NCBI GenBank assembly: GCA_024364735.1
Contig: JAGFNQ010005391.1
Span: 193,543-257,542 of the forward strand
Length of the DNA: 64,000 nt
Source of the DNA: Boesenbergia rotunda
Taxonomy: Eukaryota > Streptophyta > Magnoliopsida > Zingiberales > Zingiberaceae
Direction: 5' to 3'
In this document: positions 21,486 to 32,975 of the stretch, one piece after another
Numbering within the stretch: the first letter of the stretch is position 1
Layout: each line of letters begins with the position of its first letter
Position numbers and translations under genes: made by a program
Notes under the pieces: model-generated
Told to the model about the DNA's origin: nothing
Database searches by the model: none
What the model saw: only the letters and a program-made list of their open reading frames with translations

Positions 21486-22166
21486 AACTAAGAAGGAGAC
21501 TCACAAGTGCTCCAATTCTTACCTTCCAGAATGCAATCAGAGCTTTGATATGTATAGCGATGCCTCCAAACTTGGACTTGGAGCTGTACTTATGCAGAAT
21601 GGAAAGGTTATTGCCTACGCCTCTAGACAACTCAAGGAGTACGAACAGAATTACCCCACTCATGATCTGGAACTGGCCGCGGTGGTATTCGTTCTTAAGA
21701 TATGGAGGCATTATCTGTACGGAGCGCAGCGTCGAATTTATACAGACCACCAGAGTCTGCGATATTTCTTTACTCAGAAGGACCTGAATATGAGGCAACG
21801 CCGATGGCTTGAGTTGGTGAAGGACTATGACTGCGAGATCTTCAATCATCCAGGGAAGTCGAACAAAGTGGCTGATGCACTCAGCCGGAAGTCAAGTGCC
21901 ACCTTGATGTCTATATCTAGACTACCCCGACCACTCGAAAGAGAAATGGTTAATTTTGGGGTCGAGGTCATCACCGGACAACTTTGCACCATGACAATAT
22001 CACCCACGCTGTTTGGGGATATGTTGGAAAAACAGAATAGTGATCTAAGTCTTCAGAAAATAAAACAGGAAATCCTAGAAGGAAAAGGCGATGGTTTTCG
22101 TATCGCAAAAGGGGGGTAACTATACCTTAGGGATCGTCTATGTATTCCTAATGATCCGGAGCTCCT
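21486..22166 (+). pseudogene. pol: Gypsy B pol fragment: RNase H only
   Basis: Starts in the RRLTSAPILTFQ linker, changes frame near 21540, then reads through RNase H (DMYSDASKLGLGAVLMQNGK, THDLELAAVVF, TDHQSLRYF, KVADALSRKSSA) to a TAA at 22117. The H2C2-type integrase start is just reached (LYLRDRLCIPND) when the sequence jumps into the LTR array at about 22167. It is close to the same parts of Gypsy A and C. Reverse transcriptase lies neither before nor after it. Confidence 0.88.
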
Positions 22167-22167
22167 A

Positions 22168-23358
22168 ATGATTTTATTTATGTTTATGCTAAGTAAAATG
22201 CCATGATTTTATTTATGTTTATGCTAAGTAAAATGCCATGATTTTATTTATGTTTATGCTAAGTAAAATGCCATGATTTTATTTATGTTTATGCTAAGTT
22301 AAAATGCCATGATTTTATTTATGTTTATGCTAAATTAAAATGCCATGATTTTATTTATGTTTATGCTAAGTTAAAATGCCATGATTTCATTTATGTTTAT
22401 GCTATGTTAGAATACCATGATTGCATGCTAGTTTAGGATGCCATGATTTAATTATGTTTATACTAAGTTAGGATGCCATAATTTTATTTATGTTCATGCT
22501 AGTTTAGAATGCCATGATTTAATTATGTTTATGCTAGTTAGGATGCCATGATTCTATTCATGCCCATGCTAATTTTTGAAGCCATGATTTAATTAGGTTT
22601 GTGCCAAGTTAGGACGCCATGATTTTATTTAGGTTCATGCTAAGAATGTTTGTGAGGTTATGTTTATTATGTTATGTCTATGCCAAGTATTATGTCATGC
22701 TATGAATGTTTACGATGTTTATGTCTATGCCAAGTATGATGTCATGCCATGAATGTTTTTGTGGTTATGTTTATGCCATGCTACGAATGTGATTAAGCTA
22801 TGTCCATGACATGTCGAATGTATGCTAAGTGATGATAAGACTTATATTCTAAGTAAAGCACTAAGTATGTTAATGTTGCATGTGCTCATGATTAAGTGAT
22901 GAATAGTTTTAGTGAGTAGGAAAGGGTCTTACTAAGCCTGTGTGCTTATAGTCTTATTTTCTTATACCGCAGATCATGCAAGGGGACAGTAAGGAAGCAG
23001 CAGGAGGGCAATGAAGCATGTGTGTGATAGTGACTTGGCCAAGAAACAATATGTTTGCTCGTTATGATAGAACTTTACCTTTACTATTATGTGCTTGAAT
23101 GTGACTCCATGACATGATGCTAAGTATGACATGATGCTAAGAATGACATGATGCTAAGTATGACACGATGCTAAGTAGGACATGATATGATGCTAAGTAT
23201 AAAGTTAATATGTTAAGTTCCCATGTTATGCTGTTAGGAATGGTAGTAAGTGCATGTAGGTGTAAGTTAAAGGTTTCCGCTGCATTATGATGTCTACATG
23301 CCCTAGGTATGTTAACGTAACGCCGCTGTAGTAAAAAGAAAAAAAAACGGGCGTTACA
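22168..23358 (+). mobile_element. Gypsy B second LTR, right third only
   Basis: Closely parallels 19143-20297 of the 5' LTR, from inside the tandem array to the terminus GGGCGTTACA. About 2.2 kb of its left part is missing, together with the polypurine tract. It abuts a truncated Copia B LTR at 23359. Confidence 0.88.
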
Positions 23359-23752
23359 GTGTGTGAATATGTTTAAGGTTAGAGTGTTATGTTGTATTTG
23401 ATATGTGTAATTGAGTTTGCAGGACTTGGAGAATCACACATGGTGAACATATCCGAGGGATGAGAGCCGAGGGAGGAGGACTCCAAGAGCAAGCCGGAAA
23501 GTGGACTTCAAGGGCACACATGAAGGGTGGCATGGAGGCAAGCCAAGGGAAAGCTTATGTGCGTATCCGAGGGACAAGAGCCAGAGGAAGATGTCTTCAA
23601 GGGTCGAGCTAAGGGAGTGAACCTAAAGGCAAACGTGAAGGAGTATGTGAAGAATGATTGGGAGTGAGTGGGCAGTCATTTGGCCAGAGGGTACTCGATT
23701 GCCAAAACTCACAGAAGGTTTTTAGCCTTCTACCAATCGACCAGCCTAGAGG

Positions 23753-23862
23753 CAGTCGACTGGTGTACCCCGAAAACTAGCCGTTGGATAGCAATTAATG
23801 CTAGGCCAGTCGACTGCCCCAGGGACAATCGACTGGTCTGGGGCGACTGGCCTAGGGCTGGA
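23753..23862. repeat. CAGTCGACTG palindrome cluster, Copia B 5' LTR
   Basis: Exact CAGTCGACTG at 23753-23762 and 23817-23826, plus near copies (CAATCGACTGG, GGCGACTGG). A weaker cluster is in the 3' LTR (exact at 30426-30435). It lies directly upstream of the TATA box. Confidence 0.85.
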
Positions 23863-23889
23863 CAAACTGCGAGTCTGTCTTTATTCTCT

Positions 23890-23897
23890 TATAAAAA
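23890..23897 (+). promoter_or_regulatory. TATA box of Copia B 5' LTR
   Basis: TATAAAAA about 30 bp after the palindrome cluster. The 3' LTR has TTATTAAAAG in this place, a weakened version. Confidence 0.6.
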
Positions 23898-24251
23898 GAT
23901 GACCTTTTTGCACGTGAACGATATAGTTCTGTACTGTAACGAAGTGCTGCTTGTGCAAAAAGTCTTCTCATATTCCTCTCTCTTCAATCACTATATTCTG
24001 TAAAGAGGAAGACAACACCGCTGTAAAGGTTTCTCCACTTGAAGGAGATTTTTCATAGTGGAGGTGGTGTACGTGCGTGGATCCTTGGATTAGTCACACG
24101 TTTGGGTGAATACCAAGTAAATTCTGGCTGTTAGCATTATTCTTTATTGTCCTTTGCATATTATTGTTTCCGTTGCGCTAACAATCTTGTAGAGATGTCA
24201 ACGAAAAAGTTCTATTCACCCCCCCTCTAGCACGCCACTCGATCTATCAGT

Positions 24252-24263
24252 TGGTATCCGAGC
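24252..24263 (+). other. Primer-binding site of Copia B
   Basis: TGGTATCCGAGC two bases after the LTR end. It differs by one base from the initiator Met-tRNA complement TGGTATCAGAGC. Confidence 0.8.
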
Positions 24264-24307
24264 TGGTTCATTTTGGAAGAACTCACCATCGACCGGAGCA
24301 AAGTTAA

Positions 24308-25715
24308 TGGCGTTTCAAGAGGGATACAACACTGCATGACCACCCTTCTTCGACGGGAATGACTTCGCGTACTAGAAAGGTTGGATGCAATACTATCTTA
24401 TGAATGATATTGAAAACTGGATTAGTATTGTAGATGTATTCGATGCACCCGTCGATGAAAGAGGAGAACCGACACCCATGAGATCGTGGTCGAAGGAGGT
24501 CATGAAGAGGGCGTAGTCAAATGCCAAGGCCACCACCACACTATAGTGCGGGCACTCAAAGGAGTAACTCAACAAGGTGGGGCCATTTAGGTGTGCCAAA
24601 GAGCTGTGGGACAAACTGGTGGAACTGATCGAGGGGTCCAATGAGTCCAGAAGAGCAAAGAATGACTTGCTCATGGCCCAACTCCAATCCCTGTCCATGA
24701 AGAGCAATGAGACTATCAGCCAACTGCATGGAAGGGTGAAGGAGGTCATCAACGAACTCCATGTGATTAGAGAAAATATTGAAAACTGAGATCTCGTCAG
24801 GTACGTCCTACAAGCCTTCCCGAGAACTACCTTGTGGGCATCTATGGTGGATGCTTACAAAGTATCAAGAGATTTGTCCATAGATAAATTAGATGATCTA
24901 CTCTGTGAATTTGAACTGCACGAGAAAGCTAATGTCTCGGCCAAAGAGAAAGGTATTGCTTTTATTGCAGAAAAGGAGAAGAAGAAGAGGAAGGAGAAGA
25001 AGAAGGCGGTCTACTCTTCCTCATCCGACTCAGAGGAGTCCAGTGCCTCCTTGGATTGCGACCAAGAGGCTTTCATGGTAAGAAAATTTCGTAGAGCCTT
25101 CAAAAGTTTTTCTAACAAGTCCTATGCTAGGAAAGGATCGAAAGGTAAGGGTAAGGCAAAGGACATCATTTTCTACAACTGCCACCAAGAGGGACACATG
25201 AAGAATGAGTGCCCTCAACTATAGAGAAGAGATGGAATGAAGGAGGAGAAGAAGAAAGGTGGCAAGAAGAGGTCGAAGGAAAAGGTGAAGGGTGCCACCA
25301 ACCTCAAGGCGACTTGGGATGATCCTTCATCCTTGGTGGAAGAAGAAGAGCATGTTTTACATTTTGCTCTCATGGCAATGGACCACTCAGAGTTGTCAGA
25401 TGATGAGAGAAGTTCAAGTAGTGATGAAAGCGACTCCTCTTCTTCATCATCCGAGTCAGAAGCATCGGTAAGTGAGGTATACCACTTACCATCCTCTACT
25501 TTAGTGAAAATTATTTCTAGCACTAACATGGATTTAGCTAAAGCTAGAAGTAGGATTAAGGAATTAAAAGATGAAATCACCATGCTTAGAGTAGAGTCGA
25601 CAAAACCTAAGAAAGACTTGCATGATTGTTCTCTTACTTCACATGATTCATGTTTCGAAATTGAAAATAGGGAACTAAGGAAAAAAGGTAGAAGACCTTA
25701 CTAAGGCACTTAGGA
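24308..25715 (+). pseudogene. gag: Copia B gag, disrupted
   Basis: The start MAFQEGYNT at 24308 is followed by in-frame stops (first at 24338, then near 24374, 24514, 24543, 24564). Longer open parts follow: capsid-like helices (KELWDKLVELIEGSNESRRA, QLHGRVKEVINELH), then 24832-25224 with a Lys/Glu-rich stretch, a Ser-rich patch and a zinc knuckle that lost its first Cys (FYNCHQEGHMKNEC). The next part (25237-25704) is acidic and Ser-rich with a coiled coil (ARSRIKELKDEITMLRVES) and is frameshifted after ENRELRKK. The intact equivalent helix is in the minus-strand fragment at 16119-16610. A non-functional capsid gene. Confidence 0.85.
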
Positions 25716-27303
25716 AGTTTCAAGTAGGCTCTAGCAACTTAGATATGATAATCAACAATCAAAGGGTCGTTTATAACATAGCCGGATTAGGATATAGGCC
25801 AAAGACAAAGGAAGTGGCCTTTGTCTCACTCATGGGTAGGATTGGTGCATCTAGGAGACAAGGGGCTAAGGGAAACATCAAGAGAGCATGGGTACCTAAA
25901 AGATTTTTAAATGATGCTCGTGGACAAAAATTTAGGTACCAAAAGAGTATATTTTCCTTGTTGTATAGGTGAAGGTGAAGGAGGCCTCAACCATGTGGAT
26001 AGTAGATAGTTGATGCTCAAGACATATGACCGGAGATGTGAGCAAGTTCACTAATATTAGCTACTTAAGAGAAGGGACGGTCTCTTTTGGAAATAGTGAA
26101 AAATTGAGAATTATTGGTAGAGGTACCATTGAGGTATCTCCTACAATTTTTATACATAAGGTACTTTTAATTAAAGATATGAAGTTTAATTTACATAGTG
26201 TAAGTTAGTTATGTGATGCGGGCTTTAGAGTTGAATTCCAAGATAGGAAGTGACTAATTAAACATAATGAGTCAAATAATGTCATATTAGAAGGGTATAG
26301 AGAGGCCAACTTGTATTATCTTGATCTTGCTTTTGCTACTAACAACTTGGCTAAGTGTTTCATGTCTAAAGAGGAAGAAGGGTGGTTGTGGCACCGGAGG
26401 CTTGGACATGTCAACATGAGAAGCATTGCAAGAGTGGCCAAGGGAGAGTTGGTGAAGGGACTACCTATGATCAAGTATGAGAAGACAAAATTGTATGATG
26501 CATGCCAAGAGGGTAAGCAATCAAAATCATCACACAAAGGTAAAACCCAAACCACTACTACTTTACCATTAGAACTCTTACACATTGATTTGTTTGCTTG
26601 CCATAGTACTCCCTCACTAGTAGGGAGTAAATATTGTTTAGTTATAGTAGATGATTTCTCTAGGTTTACATGGGTTTTCTTTATGAAACATAAGGATGAT
26701 ACCTTAGAAATTTTTATTGGGTTAAGTAAAAGGGTAGAAAATGAAAAACATCTAAAAATTAACAAAATTAGGAGTGACCGCGGTGGGGAGTTCCAAAATT
26801 CATGTTTCTCACAATTTTGTGTAGAAAATGGATATACGCATGAATTTTCATGCCCAAGGACACCTCAACAAAATGGGGTAGTTGAAAGGAGAAACAGAGC
26901 CCTACAAGAAGCTGCTAGGACTATGGTTAATGCATATTCTCTTCCTAGCTACTTTTGGGTCAACGCGGTTAACACCGCTTGTTACATTCAAAACCAGATT
27001 TTGGTACATAGGTTCCTAGGCAAAACACCTTTTGAATTGTGGAATGGGAGAGTTCCGCAAGTTGACTACTTTAGGGTCTTTGGATGTAAAGTCTATATTT
27101 TAAATACCAAAGATGACCTAAGGAAGTTTGAGTCAAAAGCCGATGAAGGAATTCTAGTTGGGTATTCATCCACTAGTAGGGGTTATAGAGTTTATAACAA
27201 AAGTACAAAAGTGATTGAGGAGTCCTCAAATGTTAACTTTGATGAATCAACAAATACCTATCCTAGAAAAGTCTCAATTGATAAGGATATAGAAGAAGTC
27301 TAG
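25716..27303 (+). pseudogene. pol: Copia B protease and integrase, disrupted
   Basis: The protease active site reads VDS followed by TGA (26011-26013) where relatives have DSG or DTG, so it is lost. More stops follow near 26208 and 26251. From 26311 the frame is open for 330 codons: the pre-integrase HRRLGHVNM...C..C motif (the CQEGK site has one Cys; the first is changed to DAC), integrase with D in HIDLFACHS, D in SDRGGEF and E in NGVVERRNR, and the following NYFWVNAVNTACYIQNQ-type region. The DDE residues look complete. Confidence 0.88.
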
Positions 27304-28299
27304 CCCCTTGCCCAAAGAATCCAAGACCTACATTTGGAGGGCAATGATTAAGCGGGAGTAAGAAGTACCCTAGAGGACGACGAAGAAGTAGTCAATGAAC
27401 CCACAACCTCTAGGCCCTTAAGACATCACCAAGATCACCCTATTGACCAAATAGTGGGTGATGTCACTCAAGGAGTAAGGACTAAGTCCTATTTTAGAGA
27501 CCAAACTAGTCAAATAGCCTTAATCTCTCAATTAGAACCTACGACTATTGATGAAGCATTGGGAGATATAGATTGGGTCTTAGCCATGCAAGAAGAGCTA
27601 AATCAATTCGAGAGAAGTGAGGTTTGGGAATTGGTTCCTAGGCCCAATTATTGCACCATTATAACCACAAGATGGGTCTCTAGGAACAAACTAGATGACC
27701 AAGACAAAATCACTAGGAACAAGGCTAGATTGGTAGCTAGGGGGTTTAACCAAGTTGAGGGATTAGACTATGATGAGACTTATGCCCCCGTAGCTAGATT
27801 AGAATCGAATAGAATTCTACTAGCCTATACCGCTCACATGGGTTTCACACTTCACCAAATGGATGTGAAGTCGGCATTCCTTAATGGGATCATTAAGGAA
27901 GAGGTCCATGTAGAACAACCCCCTGGGTTTGAGGACCCTAATTATCCAAGACATGTTTACAAATTGATAAAAGCCTTATACGGATTGAAACAAGCTCCTC
28001 GGGCTTGGTATGAAAGGCTTTCTTCATTTCTAGTGTGTAAGGGGTTTAGGAGAGGAATAATTGACCCTACTTTGTTCCTAAAATCTATGGATAAGGATAT
28101 ATTTGTTGCCCAAGTGTATGTAGATGATATCATTTTTGGGTCAACAAATAATGACTTCCTACAAGAATTCATCAAATGTATGGAAGATGAATTTGAGATG
28201 TGTCTTGTAGGAGAGTTAACCTTCCTTTTAGGACTTCAAATTAAGCAAACTAATGAAGGAACACATGTTTTCAAACTAAATATGCTAAGGAAATATTAA
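27304..28299 (+). pseudogene. pol: Copia B reverse transcriptase
   Basis: A stop at 27301 separates it from integrase, with another near 27349. From 27454 a 281-codon frame holds the Copia RT core: RWVSRNKLD, ARLVARGFNQVEG, LHQMDVKSAFLNG, KLIKALYGLKQAPRAWY and an intact YVDDIIFG (near 28117-28128). It ends when a frameshift near 28275 breaks the LSQEKY-type segment. Catalytic aspartates are present, so only nonsense and frameshift lesions disable it. Confidence 0.9.
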
Positions 28300-29027
28300 A
28301 GAGATTTGACCTAGAAAATGATAAGGTAGCATCTACCCCCATAGGAAAAAATGTGAAAATGGATAGTGACCTTGAAAGGAAAATGGTAGACTCTAAGCAA
28401 TATAGGAGCATGATTGGTAGCCTACTATACCTAACCGCTAGTAGACTCGATATACTTTTTGAGGTAGGTATGTATGCAAGGTACTAATCTTGTGCCAAAG
28501 AGTCTCATTTGGTTGTAGTTAAGAGGATCCTAAGGTATGTTAAAGGTCCCCATGATCTTATTGGATTCACCGACTCGGATTATGCGGGTTGTAAGCTAGA
28601 TAGGAAGAGTACTAGCAGAGAGTGTCAATTCCTTGGGTCTTCCTTAGTCAGCTGGAGTAGTAGGAAACAACCATGCGTTGCCTTATCAACAACGGAGACG
28701 GAATATGTGGCAATGGGTGGGTGTGTTTCCCAACTCCTTTGGATCATGCACACTTTAGAAGATTATGAGTTACATTATACCAAGGTCAAAGTCTTGTATG
28801 ATAATATAAGTACAATCAACTTGACTAAAAATTCGGTTCATCACTCTAGGACAAAACACATTGAAGTGAAACATCACTTCATTAGAGACCATGTGACAAG
28901 AGGAGACATAGAATTACACTATGTTGAATCAAAGTCAAACCTAGCCGACATTTTTACCAAGCCTCTTCCCGAATCGGAGTTTACATCCTTAAGAAGAGGC
29001 CTTGGAATGTTTTTTGTAGAAGTATAG
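28300..29027 (+). pseudogene. pol: Copia B RNase H and pol end
   Basis: After the frameshift the link YRSMIGSLLYLTASR is readable at about 28400, with a stop at 28484 (ARY then TAA). From 28509 a 172-codon frame gives RNase H: GFTDSDYAGC, SWSSRKQPCVALSTTETEYV (acidic residues present), HSRTKHIEVKHHFIRDH and the DIFTKPLPESEF tail. It ends TAG at 29025, the natural pol end. Confidence 0.88.
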
Positions 29028-29998
29028 GATGAACTTTGGGATATTACATTTGAAAAAGTATGCTTGATCCATTAGGGTGATGCATTCGGTTCACTTGTGC
29101 TTGTGGCATATTGTCGAATCATTAAAAGTATCAAAATATGAAAACTAGACCAACTATGGGGAATGCAAGTATTTAATCAATGGACACTTTGCCCAAAGAT
29201 CATAGTTGGACATTTTAAACCTTTGAAAACCATTTTATGTTTTATATGCTTTGCCATGCTTTTAAAAGATATATGATTTCAAAATTAGGTTGTAATTTTG
29301 ATACAAAACTTAGTGGTTTTCAAGAATTTTGAGTTTTTACCAAAAGTCAAGTATGTTTGAAATTTAATATGGACTGATATTTTTTCTTGATAGAGTATAT
29401 CACTCAAACATGTTTACAAGTTTTTACAATTTTTAGATTTTTCTTGAATTTTTTGGATGTTTTTAAAGTTCGGCATAGAACCTGAAAAATGTCACTGACA
29501 GAGTATCAGTCAACTGCCCTATGGACAGTCGACTGACACGCCTATTTTCAGATTCTGTAATCTTTTTCAGAAATTCAACTTTCTCTCATTTGATGCTTTA
29601 GGGTTGGGTTGCTTGAGACAATCATTTTGATGGTGTCAACGGGGGAGAAAGGGTGGATTAAGTTAGAATTTTGACATGAAATGGATGGTTTAAAGTATTT
29701 TGTCTAACTTAAACTTTGAATGATTAAAAATGAGAGAAGACATGGATTAAGGGGGAGGTTACCTTTTAGGTTTTAATATGTCTTGCATTTTTAATGTTGT
29801 TTAGTGTTATGTGAAAACTTAACTTGGATCATGAGTAGAATTGAAATTGGGAGAAGACGTGAATTAAGGGGGAGGTTACCTCTTAGGTTTGCTATGTCTT
29901 ATGTTTTTTTTTCAATTTCTATCTATTGTTACTGTTATTGTTGGCTGTTATTTATCTCTAAACTTAAACATATTACCACACATCAAAAAAGGAGAGAT
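29028..29998 (+). other. Copia B 3' spacer with duplicated PPT-like tract
   Basis: No coding domain is found where SIRE elements sometimes hold an env-like ORF. A segment AGAAGACATGGATTAAGGGG + GAGGTTACC (about 29731) recurs about 120 bp later (about 29851), so AAGGGGGAGGTT stands twice upstream of the true polypurine tract. One CAGTCGACTG lies at 29526-29535. Confidence 0.75.
29985..29998 (+). other. Polypurine tract of Copia B
   Basis: AAAAAAGGAGAGAT directly before the LTR start TGTTGAGGC. Confidence 0.85.
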
Positions 29999-30928
29999 TG
30001 TTGAGGCAATTGGCCCTAACATGATTGGAAGATCATGGTTTTGATGTGTGTGTGTGAATATGTTTAAGGTCAGAGTATTATGTTGTATTTGATATGTGTG
30101 ATTGAGTTTGCAGGACTTGGAGAATCACACATGGTGAACATATCTGAGGGACGAGAGCCGAGGGAGGAGGACTCCAAGGGCAAGCCGAAAAATGGACTTC
30201 AAGGGCACACGTGAAGGGTGGCATGGAGGCAAGCCAAGGGAAGGCTTGTGTGCGCATCCGAGGGGCGAGAGCCAGAAGAAGATGACTTCAAGAGGGTGAG
30301 CCAAGGGAGTGAACCTGAAGGCACACGTGAAGAAGTATGTGAAGAATGGCTGGGAGTGATTGGGCAGTCGACAGGCCAGAGGGCAATCGACTGCCAAAAC
30401 TCACAGAAGGTTTTCAACCTTCTACCAGTCGACTGGCCCAAAGGCAGTCGACTAGTGTACCCCAAAAACTAGCCGTTGGCTAGAAATTAATGCTAGGCTA
30501 GTCGACTGCCCCAGGGGCACTCGACTAGTGCGGGGCTGGACTGACTGCGAGTTTGTCCTATTCTCTTATTAAAAGAGGACCTTTTTGCACGTGAACGGTA
30601 TGGTTCCGTACTGTAATGAAGTGTTGCTCGTGCAAAAAGTCTTATCATCTTCCTCTCTCTTCAATCACTATATTCTGTAAAGAGGAAGGCAACACCAGTG
30701 TAAAGGTTTCTCCACATGAAGGAGATTTTTCATATTGTAGGTTGTGTACTTGCGTGGATCCTTGGATTAGTCACCCGTTTGGGTGGATACCAAGTAAATT
30801 CCGACTGTTAGCATTTTTCTTTATTGTCCTTTGCATATTATTGTTTCCGCTGCGCTAACAATCTTGTAGTGATGTCAATGAAAAAGTGCTATTCACCCCC
30901 CCCCTCTAGCACGCCACTCGATCAATCA
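29999..30928 (+). mobile_element. Copia B 3' LTR (complete, 930 bp)
   Basis: TGTTGAGGCAATTGG to CACTCGATCAATCA. It matches the 5' LTR with scattered changes, among them loss of a clear TATA and an extra C in the CCCCCCC run before CTCTAGCACG. Confidence 0.9.
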
Positions 30929-31230
30929 TAGTCGAGGGAGTGTGATCTCTAGGGCACCTTAGAAGTGAAGAGTGTATGAGGAAGCAGTGGTTTGAGGTGT
31001 GGGAGAAGAGGGTTGGTCGTGAGGATTTATATAGCTTATCACGGGCGCTTGTGAGGGAGCCAGGGCGCCCGTGACAGGGATTGAGGCGCCCGAGTGCATC
31101 TCGGGCGCCTGGGTTTAGGGTGCTCCGCCTTTTGACAGGTTTGACTGCCTTGAATGTCAAAAAAATATGGGGCTCCCATGTTGACTGAGATTGACCATGT
31201 TGACCAGGTTTGACCAATCAATAATTAAAC
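30929..31230 (-). mobile_element. Unassigned LTR-like promoter fragment
   Basis: On the minus strand: GGTCAA repeats, a cluster of GGGCGCC palindromes (31043-31112), then TATATAAAT (31025-31032), then CT-rich leader-like DNA. This is the same order as in the two SIRE-like LTRs (palindromes, TATA, leader) but with a different palindrome. Neither LTR end can be placed. It might be the 3' LTR of the old minus-strand SIRE-like element, or a host promoter. Confidence 0.35.
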
Positions 31231-31984
31231 CAAACAAATCCTAGATCTTAGTATAATTACATTCAAAGCTTTGTTTGATAAGTTATTTTTAACATCATTA
31301 AGGTTTCTCAAAAAAATGAAGTGAGTTTAATTAAATATTGAATTTAATTTTTGAAAAAATGTTGAATTATTTTTTTTAAAAAAATGTTGAATTAATTTTG
31401 AAAAAAAATTGTAGAGTTGGGTTGAACTAAATTATTAGGTCCTAGACATCTCACCCAATTCTAAGTGACAAAACAGGTTTCCTTATCTGTTTTGTTAGAT
31501 TTATTATTTTTGTCTTTTGATTAATGTTAAATCTAAGATTCAATTAAAACTTGTGTTAGATTCAAATTTATCAAATAGTAATTTAAAAATGAGTTTCGAT
31601 AATTGACATATAAGTCTTGGCGAGGCACAAAGGCCTTCTTTGACCGTAGCGTTATTAGAGCAACAACCCTTTCCTTGACAAAGCCTTTTACCGAAAGTTC
31701 ATTTTCAAATTACTTCTTGAGAATCTAACTAGTTTAGGATTTGGTTCGGTAGTTTCGGCTAGTTCCACCAGACTAAACAGACCAAGTTGGGTACACCTTA
31801 CCCCACTTGACCTTTTTAGAAGGGCTTTCCTAACGTACTATCATCTCACCTCCACCTAATACTATGTTGTTAAAGTTTCAGATAAATCTTTTGTCCTTAA
31901 CTAACCATTCCTAAGTCTAAGAATAATAAAATTGCAAAAATAAAATAAACAAGCAACAATCAATTATTCAAGAAACTAATCTAA
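31231..31984. other. No recognisable gene
   Basis: AT-rich sequence with runs of A and T (31360-31420) and no usable ORF. It probably continues the decayed minus-strand element whose gag remnant follows. Confidence 0.4.
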
Positions 31985-32337
31985 GTAAAGTCATAATTGG
32001 AGTAAAACTCCGGATTTTCAAAATCAGCAAGATTGTGAATTAGATTCTTTAGCATATCAACCTTATTTTTCAGAGTCTCATTTTCTTGTGTTAATTTTCT
32101 AAATTTGTCTTAATAGAACTATATTATTCAATTATGGCATTTGAATTTGACCAAGAATGTTTGGCTAGGATACTAATATTTGAGGTAAACACTGGATTTT
32201 CATATAAGGTAAATTTCCCTTTCTCGATTGTTTATCCAGTATCCATGGGGGTTCCTTTTATGCATTTACTTGTGAAATGCCCAAACTTTTGGAACTTGAA
32301 GCATCGAATGTAACTCTTGTCCTTTCGTTCTCCTGAA
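31985..32337 (-). pseudogene. gag: Old gag remnant: zinc-knuckle and coiled-coil piece
   Basis: Minus strand from 32337: a knuckle-like CFKFQKFGHFTSKC (spacing of CX2CX4HX4C with the second Cys lost), then after several stops a coiled coil KLTQENETLKNKVDMLKNLI ending in TAG near 31990. It continues 42497-42924 once the Copia A copy 3 insertion and its target duplication are mentally removed. The lineage is uncertain; SIRE-like gag is most likely. Confidence 0.5.
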
Positions 32338-32342
32338 ACTTG
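32338..32342. repeat. Target site duplication, left (ACTTG)
   Basis: ACTTG directly before TGTTGGGACC, repeated at 42492-42496 directly after CACTAACA. It proves copy 3 inserted as a unit. Confidence 0.9.
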
Positions 32343-32975
32343 TGTTGGGACCGGGTGCATGTTGACAACGATACGGGTTCGTAAAATTTTAAATTTTTAC
32401 GTGCAGCGGAAGAGTTAGCATAAAATAATTTCCTAAATTATTTTAACCACGTATCTTGCATGCAACCTTATGATGTGTTGACATAATCATAAATTAAAAC
32501 TTTGCGAAAAAGTAAACTAATTTACTAAGTACCTCTCGTAACTCGAAGTAAGGGACGAGATCCAACCGTAGCGTCCCTTGGAAGCTCCGCCTCTATTCGC
32601 GTCCACGCCGAGTTCTCTTCGGGATGACATCACAAAGTCACGAGTTTTGTGCCGACGAGAACTACTAGATTCTCGGAAGGCACAACTAGAAGAACAAGAG
32701 AACAGAAAGGAAACTAACCACCAAGAAACGGAATCTAAATTCCGTTAAGGGAAGGAAGGAGACGCGATCCGCTTCTTCTTCTTCGGGGTCTTCTTGGTGG
32801 ATGAAGCTCACGCCCACCTTGGGATTTGCACCGGCCCTAGGGGAGCAGAGAGAGCCGGCCCTAGAGAGAGAGGGGCGCCGGCCCTAGAGAGAGAGAGAGG
32901 CGTGTAGAGAGAGAGAGAGAGGGAGCAACTAATCTTTTGATTAATTGATTGGAATTAAGGGCTTGCCTTTGGTTC

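Larger units (their letters stand above)
16861..23358 (+). mobile_element. Gypsy B, composite and non-autonomous
   Basis: 5' LTR, PBS, a possible leader intron, an acidic-repeat ORF, a short RNase H piece, then a jump into the middle of a second LTR. Reverse transcriptase and integrase are absent. The 5-bp flanks differ (AGGAC left, GTGTG right), so this is not one simple insertion. More likely two elements of the family were fused by deletion or ectopic recombination. Confidence 0.8.
23359..24249 (+). mobile_element. Copia B 5' LTR, start missing
   Basis: Matches 30048-30928 of the 3' LTR from GTGTGTGAATATGTTTAAGG to CACTCGATCTATCA. The first ~50 bp (TGTTGAGGCAATTGG...) are absent at the Gypsy B boundary. 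It holds a cluster of GTCGACTGG palindromes (23753-23862) just before a TATA box. Confidence 0.88.
23359..30928 (+). mobile_element. Copia B (SIRE/Maximus-like), nearly full length
   Basis: 5' LTR lacking its first ~50 bp, PBS, gag, protease, integrase, RT, RNase H, a long 3' spacer, a polypurine tract and a complete 3' LTR. The long coiled-coil gag after the zinc knuckle and the large 3' spacer fit the SIRE/Maximus lineage. No env-like ORF is seen. The left flank was replaced by Gypsy B, so no target duplication can be checked; the right flank is TAGTC. Confidence 0.88.

Noticed and set aside
29028..29998. An env-like ORF in the Copia B 3' spacer
   Set aside because: Only a 66-codon frame without signal peptide or membrane pattern typical of env-like genes.
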